DNA of 54,777 nt from Chloroflexota bacterium (GCA_022616275.1 JAKEFB010000218.1:1-54777), one strand, 5' to 3'. Counted from the first letter of the stretch, positions 8,437 through 20,881 are shown. Notes: generated by a model not told the origin, from the sequence alone. Made by a program: numbers and translations.

Positions 8437-9453
8437 TTATAAATTGGGAATACTTCTCTGGAGGATGGGTAGTTCGGCCAGGGCTTTGCCGGCGCCCAGG
8501 GCGGTGCAGGCCAGGGGGTTATCGGCCACGTAGGCGGGCACGCCGGTTGCTTCCGTCAGCAGGATGTCAATATCCCGCAGCAGCGCCCCGCCACCGGTCA
8601 AGGCCATCCCCCGGTCAATGATGTCCGAGGCCAGCTCGGGGGGGGTCTTGGATAGGACCGCCCGGATGACGTTAACGATAGCGGCCAGCGGCTCGGAGAT
8701 AGCCTCGACCACTTCGCTGGAGGTAATGGTGATCGTCTTCGGCAGACCGGCAATCTGGTCCCGCCCCTGGACGCTCATTTCCAGGCGCTCGTCCAGCTCG
8801 CTGGCCGCGCCAATCTTAATCTTAATCTCTTCGGCCGTCGGCTCGCCGATGATCAGGTTATATTTTCGGCGGATGTAACTGATGATAGCGTCGTCCAGGT
8901 GGATGCCGGCCACGCGCACCGACTCGGCGCAGACGATGCCGTTCATGGAGACGACGGCCGCTTCGGTGGAGCCGCCGCCCAGGTCCACGATCATGTTCCC
9001 GGTAGGCGTGCCGACCGGTAGCCCAGCGCCAATGGCCGCGGCCAGCGGTTCGGGAATCAGGTGGACCTCGCGGGCGCCGGCGGCCAGGGCCGCTTCCTTG
9101 ACCGCCCGCCGTTCGACGCTGGTCACGCCATAGGGCACGCTAATCATCACCACCGGCTTGCGCAGGTGGAAACGGCCGGCCACCTTGTCAATGAAATAAT
9201 TCAGCATGGCCTGGGTGACGAAGTAATCGGCAATGACGCCATCACGCAGCGGCCGCATTACTTCGATTTCTTCGGGGGTCCGGCCGTACATTTCCCGGGC
9301 GGCCCGGCCGACTTCGACAATCGTCGTCTTGTTGCCATCCTCGCGAATGGCGACCACCGACGGTTCTTGCAGGACGACACCCCGGCCCTGTTCATAAACC
9401 AGAACGTTGATCGTCCCCAGGTCAATGGCAATGTGGGGAGTAAAAAGTGCCAA
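8437..9453 (-). CDS. mreB: Rod shape-determining protein MreB/Mbl-like actin homologue
   Basis: 338 residues. Actin-fold signatures are clear: phosphate-1 [28 protein letters not shown], phosphate-2 [15 protein letters not shown] and the adenosine motif [13 protein letters not shown]. It forms membrane-associated filaments that guide lateral wall synthesis. The start is TTG at 9453 ([13 protein letters not shown]), with AGGAGA about 12 bases upstream. No mreC/mreD is present nearby. A monocistronic copy downstream of the ATP synthase genes suggests a paralogue of the mbl type, and the exact paralogue cannot be told from sequence alone. Confidence 0.92.
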   Translation of the reverse strand: MALFTPHIAIDLGTINVLVYEQGRGVVLQEPSVVAIREDGNKTTIVEVGRAAREMYGRTPEEIEVMRPLRDGVIADYFVTQAMLNYFIDKVAGRFHLRKPVVMISVPYGVTSVERRAVKEAALAAGAREVHLIPEPLAAAIGAGLPVGTPTGNMIVDLGGGSTEAAVVSMNGIVCAESVRVAGIHLDDAIISYIRRKYNLIIGEPTAEEIKIKIGAASELDERLEMSVQGRDQIAGLPKTITITSSEVVEAISEPLAAIVNVIRAVLSKTPPELASDIIDRGMALTGGGALLRDIDILLTEATGVPAYVADNPLACTALGAGKALAELPILQRSIPNL

Positions 9454-9477
9454 GTTTGTTTACGTTCTCCTGGAAAG

Positions 9478-9532
9478 GTAATTGGGTAATTCAGTAATTG
9501 GTAATTACCCAATTACTGAATTACTTGATTAC
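9478..9532. terminator. AT-rich octamer hairpin downstream of atpC
   Basis: GTAATTCAGTAATTGG (9486-9501) and its exact inverse complement (9509-9524) form a 16-base perfect stem around a 7-base loop. Units of GTAAT and ATTAC recur at 7-8 base spacing across 9478-9532. The element sits between the atpC stop and the mreB start, both minus strand, so it probably ends or attenuates the ATP synthase transcript. It overlaps the atpC stop codon. Confidence 0.6.
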
Positions 9533-9993
9533 TCATTCTCTTCTTCGCCGCGCAGGCCGGTCATCGGCATCCGCCGGCGGCGCATGCCGGAGGCTCGCCG
9601 CAGGCTCACGTCAATGCGGATTTGCGCCCGCCGCAACTCTGCCTCGATCTGCGCGTACCGCTCGGTATCTTTGGGCGCTTCGCGCATGGCTCGCTCGGCC
9701 GCTTCGCGCGCCTGTTGGGCTCGATCAATGTCAATCTCTTCGGCGTGCTCGGCCGAATCGGCCAGGACAATGACATGGCTCGGCCGGATTTCGGCAAAGC
9801 CGCCGCCAATGGCAAAAAACTCTTCCTGGCCGCCCTGCCGCACCATCACTTCGCCAAAGCCCAGGGCCGTCAGCAGGGGTGAGTGGTTCGGCAGAATACC
9901 CATGCGGCCTTCCGTGCCCGGCAGACTGACGTAATCCACCTGACCGCTGAAAACCGACCGTTCCTGGGTGACGATATCACATTGCAATGGCAT
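9529..9993 (-). CDS. atpC: ATP synthase F1 epsilon subunit
   Basis: 154 residues. The N-terminal beta-sandwich is typical (VDYVSLPGTEGRMGILPNHS, then FFAIGGGFAEIRPSHVIVLA). A two-helix C-terminal domain follows (about residues 85-135). It belongs to the central stalk, contacts gamma and the c-ring, and can inhibit ATP hydrolysis. It is the last gene of the atpA-G-D-C cluster, separated from atpD by 72 bases that contain a heptamer hairpin. Confidence 0.93.
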   Translation of the reverse strand: MPLQCDIVTQERSVFSGQVDYVSLPGTEGRMGILPNHSPLLTALGFGEVMVRQGGQEEFFAIGGGFAEIRPSHVIVLADSAEHAEEIDIDRAQQAREAAERAMREAPKDTERYAQIEAELRRAQIRIDVSLRRASGMRRRRMPMTGLRGEEENE

Positions 9994-10009
9994 AGTTAAA
10001 TCCCATCAA

Positions 10010-10062
10010 GACCACGGACGACGGACAACAGTTTGTCGTCTATCGTCCGTCGTCTGTCGTCC
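10010..10062. repeat. Degenerate heptamer repeat hairpin between atpD and atpC
   Basis: Seven heptamers follow each other exactly: GACCACG, GACGACG, GACAACA, GTTTGTC, GTCTATC, GTCCGTC, GTCTGTC. The first three are the inverse complement of later ones, so the block folds into a hairpin (GACGACGGAC pairs with GTCCGTCGTC). It may tune the relative amount of epsilon subunit by partial termination or mRNA processing; that role is inferred. Confidence 0.75.
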
Positions 10063-10065
10063 AAG

Positions 10066-11532
<1,467 letters not shown>

Positions 11533-12441
11533 TTACCTGCTTCTGAGCGCCTCAGCCCCGCCGACAATGTCCAGGATTTCGCTGGTGATATTCGACTGGC
11601 GGGCCTTGTTGCGCTCCAGGATTAAGATGTCAATTAATTCGGCCGCGTTGTCGGTGGCGTTGTTCATGGCCACCATGCGGGCGCTGTGTTCGCTGGCTTT
11701 CGCTTCCAACACGGCCTGATAAATCTGCAGCTCCGTAAAGCGCGGCACGATGGTATTCAGCAGGACGGCCGGTTCCGGCTCGTAGCTGTAGACCCGCTGG
11801 GCCACGCCGGTCAGGTCCACATGCTTGACGTACTCGGATAGGGCCATCCCTTCCAGGTCCAGGGGCTTCAGGGGTAGCAGTTGCTTGGCCGTCGGAATTC
11901 GAGTCACCAGGCTGACGAAGTCGGTATAGACGATAAAGACGTCGTCCACCTTGCCGGCCAGGAAATCGTCAATAACCACCTGGGCAATGGGGGAAACGTC
12001 CATGAGCGACGGCTCGTCAGGAATCCCGTCAAACGAGGCGACGACGTTGTAGCCCCGGCGGATCATCAGGTCACGCCCTTTGCGGCCGACGGCCACCACC
12101 TGCGCCGGGGTGGTGAGGGCATGGATAAACCTTTCGGCCTGACCGACGATGTTGGCGTTGTAAGCGCCGGCCAACCCCCGGTCGCCGGTGATCAAGATCA
12201 GGGCCGTGTTGCGGATGGTTGGGCGCGTCGTCAGCAAGGGGTGGCCGGTTTCGCCGACGCCCGGTTGGGAGGCCAGGTTAATGAGGATTTCGTAAGCCTT
12301 GCCGGCGTAGGCGCGGGTGGCGGCCACCTGATGCTGGGCCTTGGAAGCCTTGGCGGCCGAAACGGCGGCCAGGGCGCTCGTCACCTGGGAAATATTCTTG
12401 ACGCTCCGGATCCGTTTGTTCAGTTCGCGTTCAGTAGCCAT
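11533..12441 (-). CDS. atpG: ATP synthase F1 gamma subunit
   Basis: 302 residues. The conserved N-terminal helix (LNKRIRSVKNISQVTSALAA), the central ITGDRGLAGAYNANI and the C-terminal helix ARMVAMNNATDNAAELIDIL identify the rotor shaft subunit. It couples proton flow through the membrane ring to beta-subunit catalysis. It sits between atpA (24 bases upstream) and atpD (72 bases downstream), as expected. Confidence 0.96.
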   Translation of the reverse strand: MATERELNKRIRSVKNISQVTSALAAVSAAKASKAQHQVAATRAYAGKAYEILINLASQPGVGETGHPLLTTRPTIRNTALILITGDRGLAGAYNANIVGQAERFIHALTTPAQVVAVGRKGRDLMIRRGYNVVASFDGIPDEPSLMDVSPIAQVVIDDFLAGKVDDVFIVYTDFVSLVTRIPTAKQLLPLKPLDLEGMALSEYVKHVDLTGVAQRVYSYEPEPAVLLNTIVPRFTELQIYQAVLEAKASEHSARMVAMNNATDNAAELIDILILERNKARQSNITSEILDIVGGAEALRSR

Positions 12442-12465
12442 AGGTTCAGCGTCTCGGCGCGACGT

Positions 12466-14133
<1,668 letters not shown>

Positions 14134-14153
14134 TCACCAATCTCCTAACTACT

Positions 14154-14216
14154 GGTTGTTGGTTGATGGTTGGTAGTTGATAGTAGCCGTCAACCATCAA
14201 CCATCAACTATCAACT
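14154..14216. repeat. Heptamer repeat hairpin upstream of atpA
   Basis: Nine consecutive heptamers run from GGTTGTT/GGTTGAT/GGTTGGT/AGTTGAT on the left to GTCAACC/ATCAACC/ATCAACT/ATCAACT on the right. The two halves are inverse complements and form a long hairpin. It lies between the M42 peptidase stop (14218-14220) and the atpA start on the same strand. Confidence 0.78.
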
Positions 14217-14217
14217 A

Positions 14218-15282
14218 TTATTCCGTCAAACCGGCCACCGTCGCCGCATCCAGCTTAGCCACGACAGCGGTAAGCAACTTAACTGCGTTGTCAAAATCAT
14301 CACGGTGGATAATTGCTCCGTGGCTGTGGATGTGGCGGGCGGCCACACCGATGACGACGGTGGGCACGCCCGTGCCGTGCAGGTGGATCGCTGCACCGTC
14401 CGTAGCCCCCCCGGTCAGGGCCGAAAATTGGACAGGCACGTTCAGTTCGGCGGCCGTGTCAATGAACAGGTCGCGCAGCTTGATGTTGGGGATCATCCGG
14501 GCGTCGTAGACCATGATCGTCGGGCCGGCGCCAAGCTTGATGTTGCTCTCTTCCTCTTTAATGCCCGGCACGTCGCCGGCAATGTCCGACTCCAGGATAA
14601 TGGCCACGTCCGGGTCCACTACCCGCACGCTGGTCGTCGCCCCGCGTACGCCGACCTCCTCCATCACGGTAGTGACGCCGTAGATGTGGTTGGGGTGCTG
14701 CTTACCGGCATAATGGCGCAGCACCTCCACGGCCATGGCGCAGCCAATCCGGTTGTCGAAGGCTTTGGAAAGATAAGTCTTGGGATTGGCCAGGACGACA
14801 AAGTCGCTCTGGGGCACCACCGGATCGCCCACGCGGACGCCGGCCGCTTCTACGTCTTCGCGAGAGGAACCGCCGATGTCAATGTACATATCCTTCTTGA
14901 CGACGATCTTATTGCGTTCTTCGGCGTCCAGCAGGTGGGGCGGCTTGGCCCCAATGACGCCGACGACGTCCCCCTTATGACTCTTGATCACCACCCGGTG
15001 GCCGAGCAGCACCTGGTCCCACCAACCGCCCAATTGGACGAACTTGAGGAAGCCCTCCTTGGTGATGTGGCTGACCATGAAGCCAATCTCGTCCATGTGG
15101 CCAGCCAGCATCACTTTAGGGCCGTCGCCTGGCTGGTGGCAGATGAGGCTGCCCAACTTATCCTGGGTGACTGTGCCTAACGGTTCCATGGCCTCGCGCA
15201 AGACAGCGCGTATTTCTGTCTCGTATCCGGGCACGCCATGAGCTTCCGTTAGCACCTTTAATAGTTGTTCTCTTTCGTCCAC
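14218..15282 (-). CDS. M42-family glutamyl aminopeptidase/endoglucanase-like metallopeptidase
   Basis: 354 residues from GTG at 15282, preceded by AAGGA. It has the M42 two-metal centre: AGHMDEIGFMV, AFDNRIGC, the catalytic MEEVGVRGA, an ESD ligand, and the late ARHIHSHGAII histidine. These cytosolic enzymes form large tetrahedral dodecamers and trim N-terminal residues from peptides left by the proteasome or Clp. It is immediately upstream of atpA, with only a repeat hairpin between them; read-through into the ATP synthase genes is possible. Confidence 0.93.
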   Translation of the reverse strand: MDEREQLLKVLTEAHGVPGYETEIRAVLREAMEPLGTVTQDKLGSLICHQPGDGPKVMLAGHMDEIGFMVSHITKEGFLKFVQLGGWWDQVLLGHRVVIKSHKGDVVGVIGAKPPHLLDAEERNKIVVKKDMYIDIGGSSREDVEAAGVRVGDPVVPQSDFVVLANPKTYLSKAFDNRIGCAMAVEVLRHYAGKQHPNHIYGVTTVMEEVGVRGATTSVRVVDPDVAIILESDIAGDVPGIKEEESNIKLGAGPTIMVYDARMIPNIKLRDLFIDTAAELNVPVQFSALTGGATDGAAIHLHGTGVPTVVIGVAARHIHSHGAIIHRDDFDNAVKLLTAVVAKLDAATVAGLTE

Positions 15283-15525
15283 TTAAATCTTCCTTAAAAC
15301 CAAAACGGGGCTGTAACAGGTGGCAACTTGAGCCTGCCAGGGCAAAATTGGCCAATCCCTGGCAGGGTCGGATATTACCCCACCCGATTCCTTTTGTCCA
15401 ACAATTCACAAACGACGCCAGAGCATCGCCCGCTAACTTCCTGGAGGTTTAAACGATGCCCATCGCCAACCCCCGGGAGGCACATTGCCGAATGAAGATC
15501 GTTTTGTGACAATGGGCTGGCAACG
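15283..15525. other. Divergent intergenic region with inverted repeat
   Basis: 243 bases lie between the M42 peptidase gene (minus) and the first glycosyltransferase gene (plus). A 10-base perfect inverted repeat, CCTGCCAGGG (15333-15342) and CCCTGGCAGG (15357-15366), has a 14-base AT-rich loop. No clear promoter hexamers or small gene were found. Confidence 0.55.
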
Positions 15526-18432
15526 ATGACGACGATTAGCCTGAAACGCAAAGATTCGCCACACCAGGTCGCGCTGCATAGAACTGCGTCTTTCCTGGCG
15601 GCCGTGCTCCTGGTCTGGCTGGCCTTTGCCCTGCGCACTCACCACCTGGACCACTTCGGCTTCTGGCAGGACGAAGGGCTGACACCTTTGCGGGCCGGCT
15701 ATTCCCTGGCCGAGATTTTGAGCAACCGCATCACCATCCAGGAAGGCGTCACCCGCGACACGCACCCGCCGCTCTACTACCTGGCCATTCACGTTAGCCG
15801 CCGCCTGTTGGGCGAGAGTGACTTTGCCTTCCGCTACCCCTCGGTCCTGGCCAGCGTGCTGCTCGTGCCCCTGCTGTACCAGTTCGGCCGCCGGCTCAAC
15901 GGCCGGGCTACCGGTATTGTGGCGGCTCTTCTGGCTGCTGTCAATCCCTTGCACGTCTGGTACGCCCAGGAAGCGCGCATGTACACCCTGGCCGTGCTCC
16001 TGGGGGCGGCGGCCAGCTACGCCTTGTGGCGGGCCATGCAGAGCGGCCCGGCAGCCAACCTGCGGCGCTGGTTCACTGTTTACATCCTCTTTGCCGGCCT
16101 GGCCTTTCTCACCCATTACACGGCCGCCTTCCTGGTGGCCGCCCAGGGCCTGTTGTGGGCCGGGCTGCTCTGGCGGCGGGGGCAGCGGCGGCTGATTATC
16201 GGCGGCGCGCTGGCCGGGCTGCTGGTGGCTCTACCCTTTATGCCTGGCATCATCCCGCGCCTCTTTACCGGCGCGGAGGCCAATTACCACTACGTCTCGC
16301 CGCTGATTATGCTTCAAGATGTGGTCCACGGCTTTGGTATGGGGCTGACGGTGGACTTTCGCTGGCTGGCCATCCGGCTGTTGGACGTGGGGGTGGCCTT
16401 ACTGCTGCTGGTGGGCATCACAAAAAACCCCGCAGGTTTCCGAGGGCACGCATCGTGCCCCAACCTGGGGGGTTTGCGCCTCTTCTTACTCGTCTACCTG
16501 CTGGCCATTGTCGCCGGGCTGGCGTTGGGCTCGCTGATCAAGCCGATGTACCAGGGGGCGCGGCACATCATGATCGGGTCGCCTGCCTTCTTTTTGCTGC
16601 TGGCCCGGGGTGTGCAGGCCCTGCCCCGCCGGCCGCGCCTGGCCCCGGCCGTGGGGCTGTTGCTGGCCCTGGCCGGCCCGGCCATCTCCCTGGCCAACCT
16701 CTACCTGGATCCCCAGTACGCCAAGGACGACGTACGCGCCCTGGTGGCCACTATTGAACAGCGTGCCGGCGACCGGGACGTGATCGTCTATAACAATGCC
16801 ATCCTCCTGGGGCTGCACTGGCATTACCAGGAACGGACCGAGCTACCCGTCACCGCCCTGCCCGTCTACCCTTTCCCAGCTACGGCCGAGACCACCAACC
16901 AGCTCCAGGAACTGGCCGGCCGGTACGAGCGTATCTGGTTTGTCGTCGAGCCGCCGGCCGTTGGCCTGGACGCTGCTGGCCTGGTCAGCGGCTGGCTGGA
17001 AGAACGGTTGTTGCGGGTGGAGCGCCACGCCGAGCACGCCCGAACGATGCGGGTCGAAGCCATCGCCTATACCACCACTCCCTGGCAACTCACCTCGCTG
17101 CCGGCCGGCAGCCAATCCGTCGAAGCTCAGTGGGACGAGACCCTGGCCCTACAAGGCTGGCAGCCAGGCTTCGCCCAGCCGGCCGCTCTCTCTACCCTGT
17201 GGCTTGACCTCTTCTGGCAGGCCGGCCAACCACCGCCGGCCAGCCAACAACTGCGCTTTGCCCTGCGCGGCCCGGACGGCCAGACCTGGCTGGACGACAA
17301 CCGCCCCTTCTGGCCAACGGATACCACCCGGCTCTTCACGATCCCTCCAACCGCCCAATCTCCAATCTCCAATCTCCAATCTCCAATCTCTACGGCTCTC
17401 ACCCGCCTCAGTTACGGCCTTTCCCTGCCGGCCGCCATGCCGCCAGGCGATTACGAATTGCTCCTGCTGCCCTGGGACAAGGCCAGCGGCGCGGCCGGCG
17501 GCGAGTGGGCCTCATTGGGTGTGGTGACGCTGGCCCCGGCCAGCCAGTGGCCCCGGCCGCCGGAATTACCGGTGCAGGCTCTCTTCCCCGTGTACTTTGC
17601 CAATGGCTGGCGGCTGCTGGGGGTGGATAGGAACTGGACGGAGAGCCGGCCGGGCCACAACCTGCCGCTCTATTTCTTCTGGCAGGCCCCGGCCGGCGTC
17701 GCGGACGACGCAGTTGGCTACGAGCTGGAAGTGGTCGGGCCGGACGGCCAGAGCTGGTTCAGCCACGCCTCAGCCCCCGGGCCGGAGTGGTTGGCCCCGG
17801 CCGACTTTCCGGCCGGGGCGCCGGTACGGGAATACCTGGGCCTCTCCTTCCCGGCTGAAGCGCCGCCGGGTGTTTACCGGCTGCGCTGGCGCTTGCGGCA
17901 GGGCCAGGAGATTATTCCTGGCCGGCCGGCCTGGCGGCCGTGGTCCAACGAGTGGATCACCTTTGGCGAAATCACGCTCCGGCCGTGGCCCCTGGTGACC
18001 AAATTGCCGGCGGCCGGCCAGGTGGTCGAGGCCCAATTCGGCCCGGCCATCCAACTGTACGGCTACGACGCCGCCCCGGCTGTGCCCCAGCCTGGCCAGA
18101 CGCTGGAACTGGCGCTGTACTGGCGGGCCCTGGCCGTACCCCAGGAGAATTACTACGCCTTCGTTCACCTGGTCGCCCCGGACAGTGAGGAGATCGTCTA
18201 CCAGGTAGACCGCATTCCCGTGGAGTGGCTGCGGCCGACGAAGGGCTGGCGCCAGAACGAGATCCTGTCCGACGCCTACCAGTTACCCATCCCGGCCGAT
18301 TTGCCCCCCGGCAACTACCGCCTCTACGTGGGTCTCTATAATCCGGACAGCTTCGAGCGGCCGGCCGTCACCATCCAGGGCCAGCCCCAACCCGACAACC
18401 GGCTGCTGCTGATGGCTATTTCCGTTCCCTGA
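15526..18432 (+). CDS. GT39/ArnT-like membrane glycosyltransferase with three C-terminal beta-domains
   Basis: 968 residues. Residues 20-400 form a polytopic GT-C core. The first extracytoplasmic loop carries the catalytic acidic pair (FWQDEG, D49/E50), followed by THPPLYYLAIH and the conserved NPLHVWYAQEARMYTL. Such enzymes move a sugar from polyprenyl phosphate to an acceptor on the outer face of the membrane. The C-terminal half has three related beta-sandwich modules (about 535-650, 685-810, 835-960), each with an LxLYW-type strand and a PPGxYRLxVGL-like strand. Two short repeat elements are embedded in frame (16425-16475 and 17355-17389). Donor and acceptor are unknown. Confidence 0.85.
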   Translation: MTTISLKRKDSPHQVALHRTASFLAAVLLVWLAFALRTHHLDHFGFWQDEGLTPLRAGYSLAEILSNRITIQEGVTRDTHPPLYYLAIHVSRRLLGESDFAFRYPSVLASVLLVPLLYQFGRRLNGRATGIVAALLAAVNPLHVWYAQEARMYTLAVLLGAAASYALWRAMQSGPAANLRRWFTVYILFAGLAFLTHYTAAFLVAAQGLLWAGLLWRRGQRRLIIGGALAGLLVALPFMPGIIPRLFTGAEANYHYVSPLIMLQDVVHGFGMGLTVDFRWLAIRLLDVGVALLLLVGITKNPAGFRGHASCPNLGGLRLFLLVYLLAIVAGLALGSLIKPMYQGARHIMIGSPAFFLLLARGVQALPRRPRLAPAVGLLLALAGPAISLANLYLDPQYAKDDVRALVATIEQRAGDRDVIVYNNAILLGLHWHYQERTELPVTALPVYPFPATAETTNQLQELAGRYERIWFVVEPPAVGLDAAGLVSGWLEERLLRVERHAEHARTMRVEAIAYTTTPWQLTSLPAGSQSVEAQWDETLALQGWQPGFAQPAALSTLWLDLFWQAGQPPPASQQLRFALRGPDGQTWLDDNRPFWPTDTTRLFTIPPTAQSPISNLQSPISTALTRLSYGLSLPAAMPPGDYELLLLPWDKASGAAGGEWASLGVVTLAPASQWPRPPELPVQALFPVYFANGWRLLGVDRNWTESRPGHNLPLYFFWQAPAGVADDAVGYELEVVGPDGQSWFSHASAPGPEWLAPADFPAGAPVREYLGLSFPAEAPPGVYRLRWRLRQGQEIIPGRPAWRPWSNEWITFGEITLRPWPLVTKLPAAGQVVEAQFGPAIQLYGYDAAPAVPQPGQTLELALYWRALAVPQENYYAFVHLVAPDSEEIVYQVDRIPVEWLRPTKGWRQNEILSDAYQLPIPADLPPGNYRLYVGLYNPDSFERPAVTIQGQPQPDNRLLLMAISVP
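16425..16475. repeat. 51-base cruciform repeat inserted in frame in a glycosyltransferase gene
   Basis: Outer arms AAACCCCGCAGGTT and AACCTGGGGGGTTT flank a perfect inner stem GGGCACG-CAT-CGTGCCC. The element is 51 bases, 17 codons, and encodes a hydrophilic stretch (KNPAGFRGHASCPNLGG) between two hydrophobic segments. It resembles the intergenic hairpin at 32088-32120. Confidence 0.7.
17355..17389. repeat. Five tandem CCAATCT heptamers inside a coding region
   Basis: Five exact copies of CCAATCT encode a Ser/Pro/Asn/Gln linker (AQSPISNLQSPIS) between beta-strands of the first C-terminal module. The inverse complement of this heptamer forms the repeats near 25561 and 36599. Confidence 0.85.
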
Positions 18433-18433
18433 A

Positions 18434-18465
18434 GCGAGTTTGCGAGTCTGCGAGTTTGCGAGTGG
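18434..18465. repeat. Four tandem octamers GCGAGTNN between convergent genes
   Basis: GCGAGTTT, GCGAGTCT, GCGAGTTT and GCGAGTGG lie between the glycosyltransferase stop and the histidine kinase stop. A short GAGTG...CACTC hairpin overlaps the right end. A transcription-ending role is possible because the flanking genes converge. Confidence 0.7.
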
Positions 18466-18471
18466 AGAAGT

Positions 18472-20727
18472 TCACTCCTCCTCATTATTTCGAGTTGCCG
18501 GGAGCGTAAACCAAAACGTACTCCCCTGGACCCCGTCGCTTTCTACTCCTACCTGCCCGCCCAAATTCTCGACGATGCGCCGGACAATGGTCAGGCCTAA
18601 GCCATGCCCCCTCGTTCCCTGCTGGCCCAGCCGTTCAAAAGGCTCAAATACCCGGGCCTGCTCCTCGGCCGACAGACCTGGACCGTTATCCCGCAGCCAA
18701 AAGTATAACTGCTGCCCCTCCGGCTGGAGGCTGGCCCCCAACTCAAGCACTGGCGGCCGGCCGCCATATTTGATGGCGTTGCTCAAGTAATTGACCCAGA
18801 CCTGTTCGACCCAGGGACTATAGCCAAGAGCCAATGGCCAGTCATCGGGCCTGGTAATTTGCGGGTTATGTTCGGCGCAAAGCGCCTCCAGGCTCTGAAT
18901 AGCATTGCTCACAACCCGATCCATGAGCAGCGGCGCGACATCTACCTCTTGCTGGCGGACCCTGGCCAGTAGCAGAAGAGCATCAATGATTTCGTTCATC
19001 TTGAGCGCGTGCTGGTAAATCTTGCGCAGGTATTGCTGTTGGGCTTCATCCTGGCCATTGAGTTGTAGCAGTTCGGCATAGCCGCTGATGGCCAGGAGCG
19101 GGTTTTTCAGGTCGTGGGCCACCGTGTAGGCGTAGGCATTCAACTCTTCGTTGGTGGCCTGCACCTCGCGCAGGTGCTGCTGTTCTTTTTCGTACAGCCG
19201 CACATTCTCAATGGCCATGGCCGCCAGGTTGCCCATGGCCAACATCAGGTCAGCGTCACCCAGGGTGAAGTCTGGCTGGTCTGGCCGGTTGATACCTGTC
19301 AAGACACCCAACAACTGCCCCTGGTACTGCACCGGCACGACCAGAACAGCCCCGCAGTTCGTCTCGATCCGCCGGCGCTGTACTTCCAGGCTCTCCCGGG
19401 GATCAGGTTCACTTTTAGGAGACAGCGCTGGCTGCAACTCGCGCAGGACCCAGCCGGCCAACCCGTTCATCAACTCCTCAAAGGAGACGTAGGCCACGTT
19501 CTCGAAACCGGGACCACCTTTGATAAAATGGGTCACCTGTTTCTGCGCAAAATCAACCGTGATCAGCGTGACCCGGTCGGCCGGCAACGCGCTGGCCACG
19601 GTATCGGCCAGGGTTTGCAACAGGTGGGGTAAATTTTCGTAGCCGATTAACGACTGGACTACCTGGTAGAGGGCTCCTGTTCTGACCAGGGCAGCCTGGG
19701 TGATCGTTTCCATGCGCTTCCGCTCGGTGACGTTGCGCAAAACGACGACGCGTCCCGATAACTGCCCGCCCTGGTCATAGAGGGGCGAAATGTGCAGGTC
19801 AAAGTAATTGTCTCCGACGAAGATTTCCGTGCGGATTTTCTTAACCTGACCATACCGTTCCAGCATCTCCGGCTGACCGGCTACAACCTGGTCAATGGAC
19901 TGGCCGAGCAACTCGGCCGCCGGCCGCCCCAGGAGCCGCTGCCCGGCCGGGTTGAGGTCCACGATCCGGCTCCGCTCATCCAGGACGATGACAGCGTCGT
20001 CCATGCTCCCAAAGACCAGGGAGTAGACCGCCGGTAGAATATCGGCCGGCTGGAAGCGAAAGAACCCCCAGGCCAGGATCAGGGCCGACAGGCTGTAAGC
20101 AAAATAAGCAAACTTTATGACCGGGGATGGTGCAGCAACAAAGGCAAAGATGGTGAGAACCCAGGGGGTCAGAGCGCCAAAGACAGCGTAACTGGCCGTG
20201 TTCGTCGGAAACAGCCGGGGAAAGCGAATAAAAGCCTGGGTGGACAACAGGGCTGCCAGCAAGACCAACAGGTAAAGGTAACCAGTGTGGACGGCATGGC
20301 CGGGGCCGCGCACGAAAGCCAGAAAAGAGGAGGAAGGCTCCAAATAAAGTTCCGACCACAGCAGCCTATGGGAGCCGCTGGTTAACAGCAGTAACAACTG
20401 GCCGGCCGCCTCGACAACGAGTGGAACCGCCAGTCGCCTGAGCCACTGTTGTTGGCGGACATATTGCAAGATGAAAATGAACCAGGTTGGGGGTATGAAG
20501 ATCAGCCAGACAAATTGAAGGTTGAACCAAAAAAGCTTGCCGTTAAAGCTGGCGCTATACCCCTCCAGGGAGTAGGTCAGCGACCAGGCGGCCAGGAGGG
20601 CCAACAGGAGCGCCAGGACCGCCCCGCCGGAAGCAGCGCGCCGGCGCCAGGTCAGAAAAGCCAGGCCGGCAAAAATGGCTAAACTGGTGAGCAGGAAGAT
20701 GATTAAGAATTGCTGCGGCCCTGACAT
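18472..20727 (-). CDS. Hybrid-free sensor histidine kinase: 7TM, PAS, GAF, HisKA, HATPase
   Basis: 751 residues. Residues 1-235 contain seven hydrophobic segments of the histidine-kinase N-terminal 7TM type. A PAS domain follows (MDDAVIVLDERSRIVDLNPA onward, about 240-360), then a GAF domain (about 370-515). The phospho-acceptor is His538 in VAHDLKNPLLAI. The ATPase part shows the N box (VNYLSNAIKYGG), G1 (RDNGPGLS), F box (FEPFERL) and G2 (GHGLGLTIVRRI). No receiver domain or response regulator is encoded nearby, so it is an orphan kinase. It lies inside the membrane glycosyltransferase block on the opposite strand and may control that block, which is inference from position. Confidence 0.93.
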   Translation of the reverse strand: MSGPQQFLIIFLLTSLAIFAGLAFLTWRRRAASGGAVLALLLALLAAWSLTYSLEGYSASFNGKLFWFNLQFVWLIFIPPTWFIFILQYVRQQQWLRRLAVPLVVEAAGQLLLLLTSGSHRLLWSELYLEPSSSFLAFVRGPGHAVHTGYLYLLVLLAALLSTQAFIRFPRLFPTNTASYAVFGALTPWVLTIFAFVAAPSPVIKFAYFAYSLSALILAWGFFRFQPADILPAVYSLVFGSMDDAVIVLDERSRIVDLNPAGQRLLGRPAAELLGQSIDQVVAGQPEMLERYGQVKKIRTEIFVGDNYFDLHISPLYDQGGQLSGRVVVLRNVTERKRMETITQAALVRTGALYQVVQSLIGYENLPHLLQTLADTVASALPADRVTLITVDFAQKQVTHFIKGGPGFENVAYVSFEELMNGLAGWVLRELQPALSPKSEPDPRESLEVQRRRIETNCGAVLVVPVQYQGQLLGVLTGINRPDQPDFTLGDADLMLAMGNLAAMAIENVRLYEKEQQHLREVQATNEELNAYAYTVAHDLKNPLLAISGYAELLQLNGQDEAQQQYLRKIYQHALKMNEIIDALLLLARVRQQEVDVAPLLMDRVVSNAIQSLEALCAEHNPQITRPDDWPLALGYSPWVEQVWVNYLSNAIKYGGRPPVLELGASLQPEGQQLYFWLRDNGPGLSAEEQARVFEPFERLGQQGTRGHGLGLTIVRRIVENLGGQVGVESDGVQGSTFWFTLPATRNNEEE

Positions 20728-20809
20728 TGCCGCCAGTCCCTCCTTGGGGCCTATGGGGTATTGTAGTGGCCCACTATCAGCCTGGCAACCAATATCAACA
20801 GATCACATT

Positions 20810-20857
20810 GGAACGCGGGCATCTTGCCCGCCTCTGCGGACAGGGTGTCCGCGTTCC
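20810..20857. repeat. 48-base cloverleaf-like intergenic repeat
   Basis: The ends GGAACGCGG and CCGCGTTCC pair. Inside are two further inverted repeats, CGGGCATCTTGCCCG and GCGGACA-GGG-TGTCCGC, giving alternative folds. It lies between the CotH-like gene and the histidine kinase, both on the minus strand. It is 48 bases, long enough for a small non-autonomous repeat or an RNA structure in the leader of the kinase mRNA. Confidence 0.65.
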
Positions 20858-20881
20858 CAGGGCATTCCGATCTACTGAACA

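Noticed and set aside
14170-15180. Plus-strand frame opposite the M42 peptidase
   Set aside because: His/Asp-rich shadow of the real metallopeptidase gene; no ribosome site.
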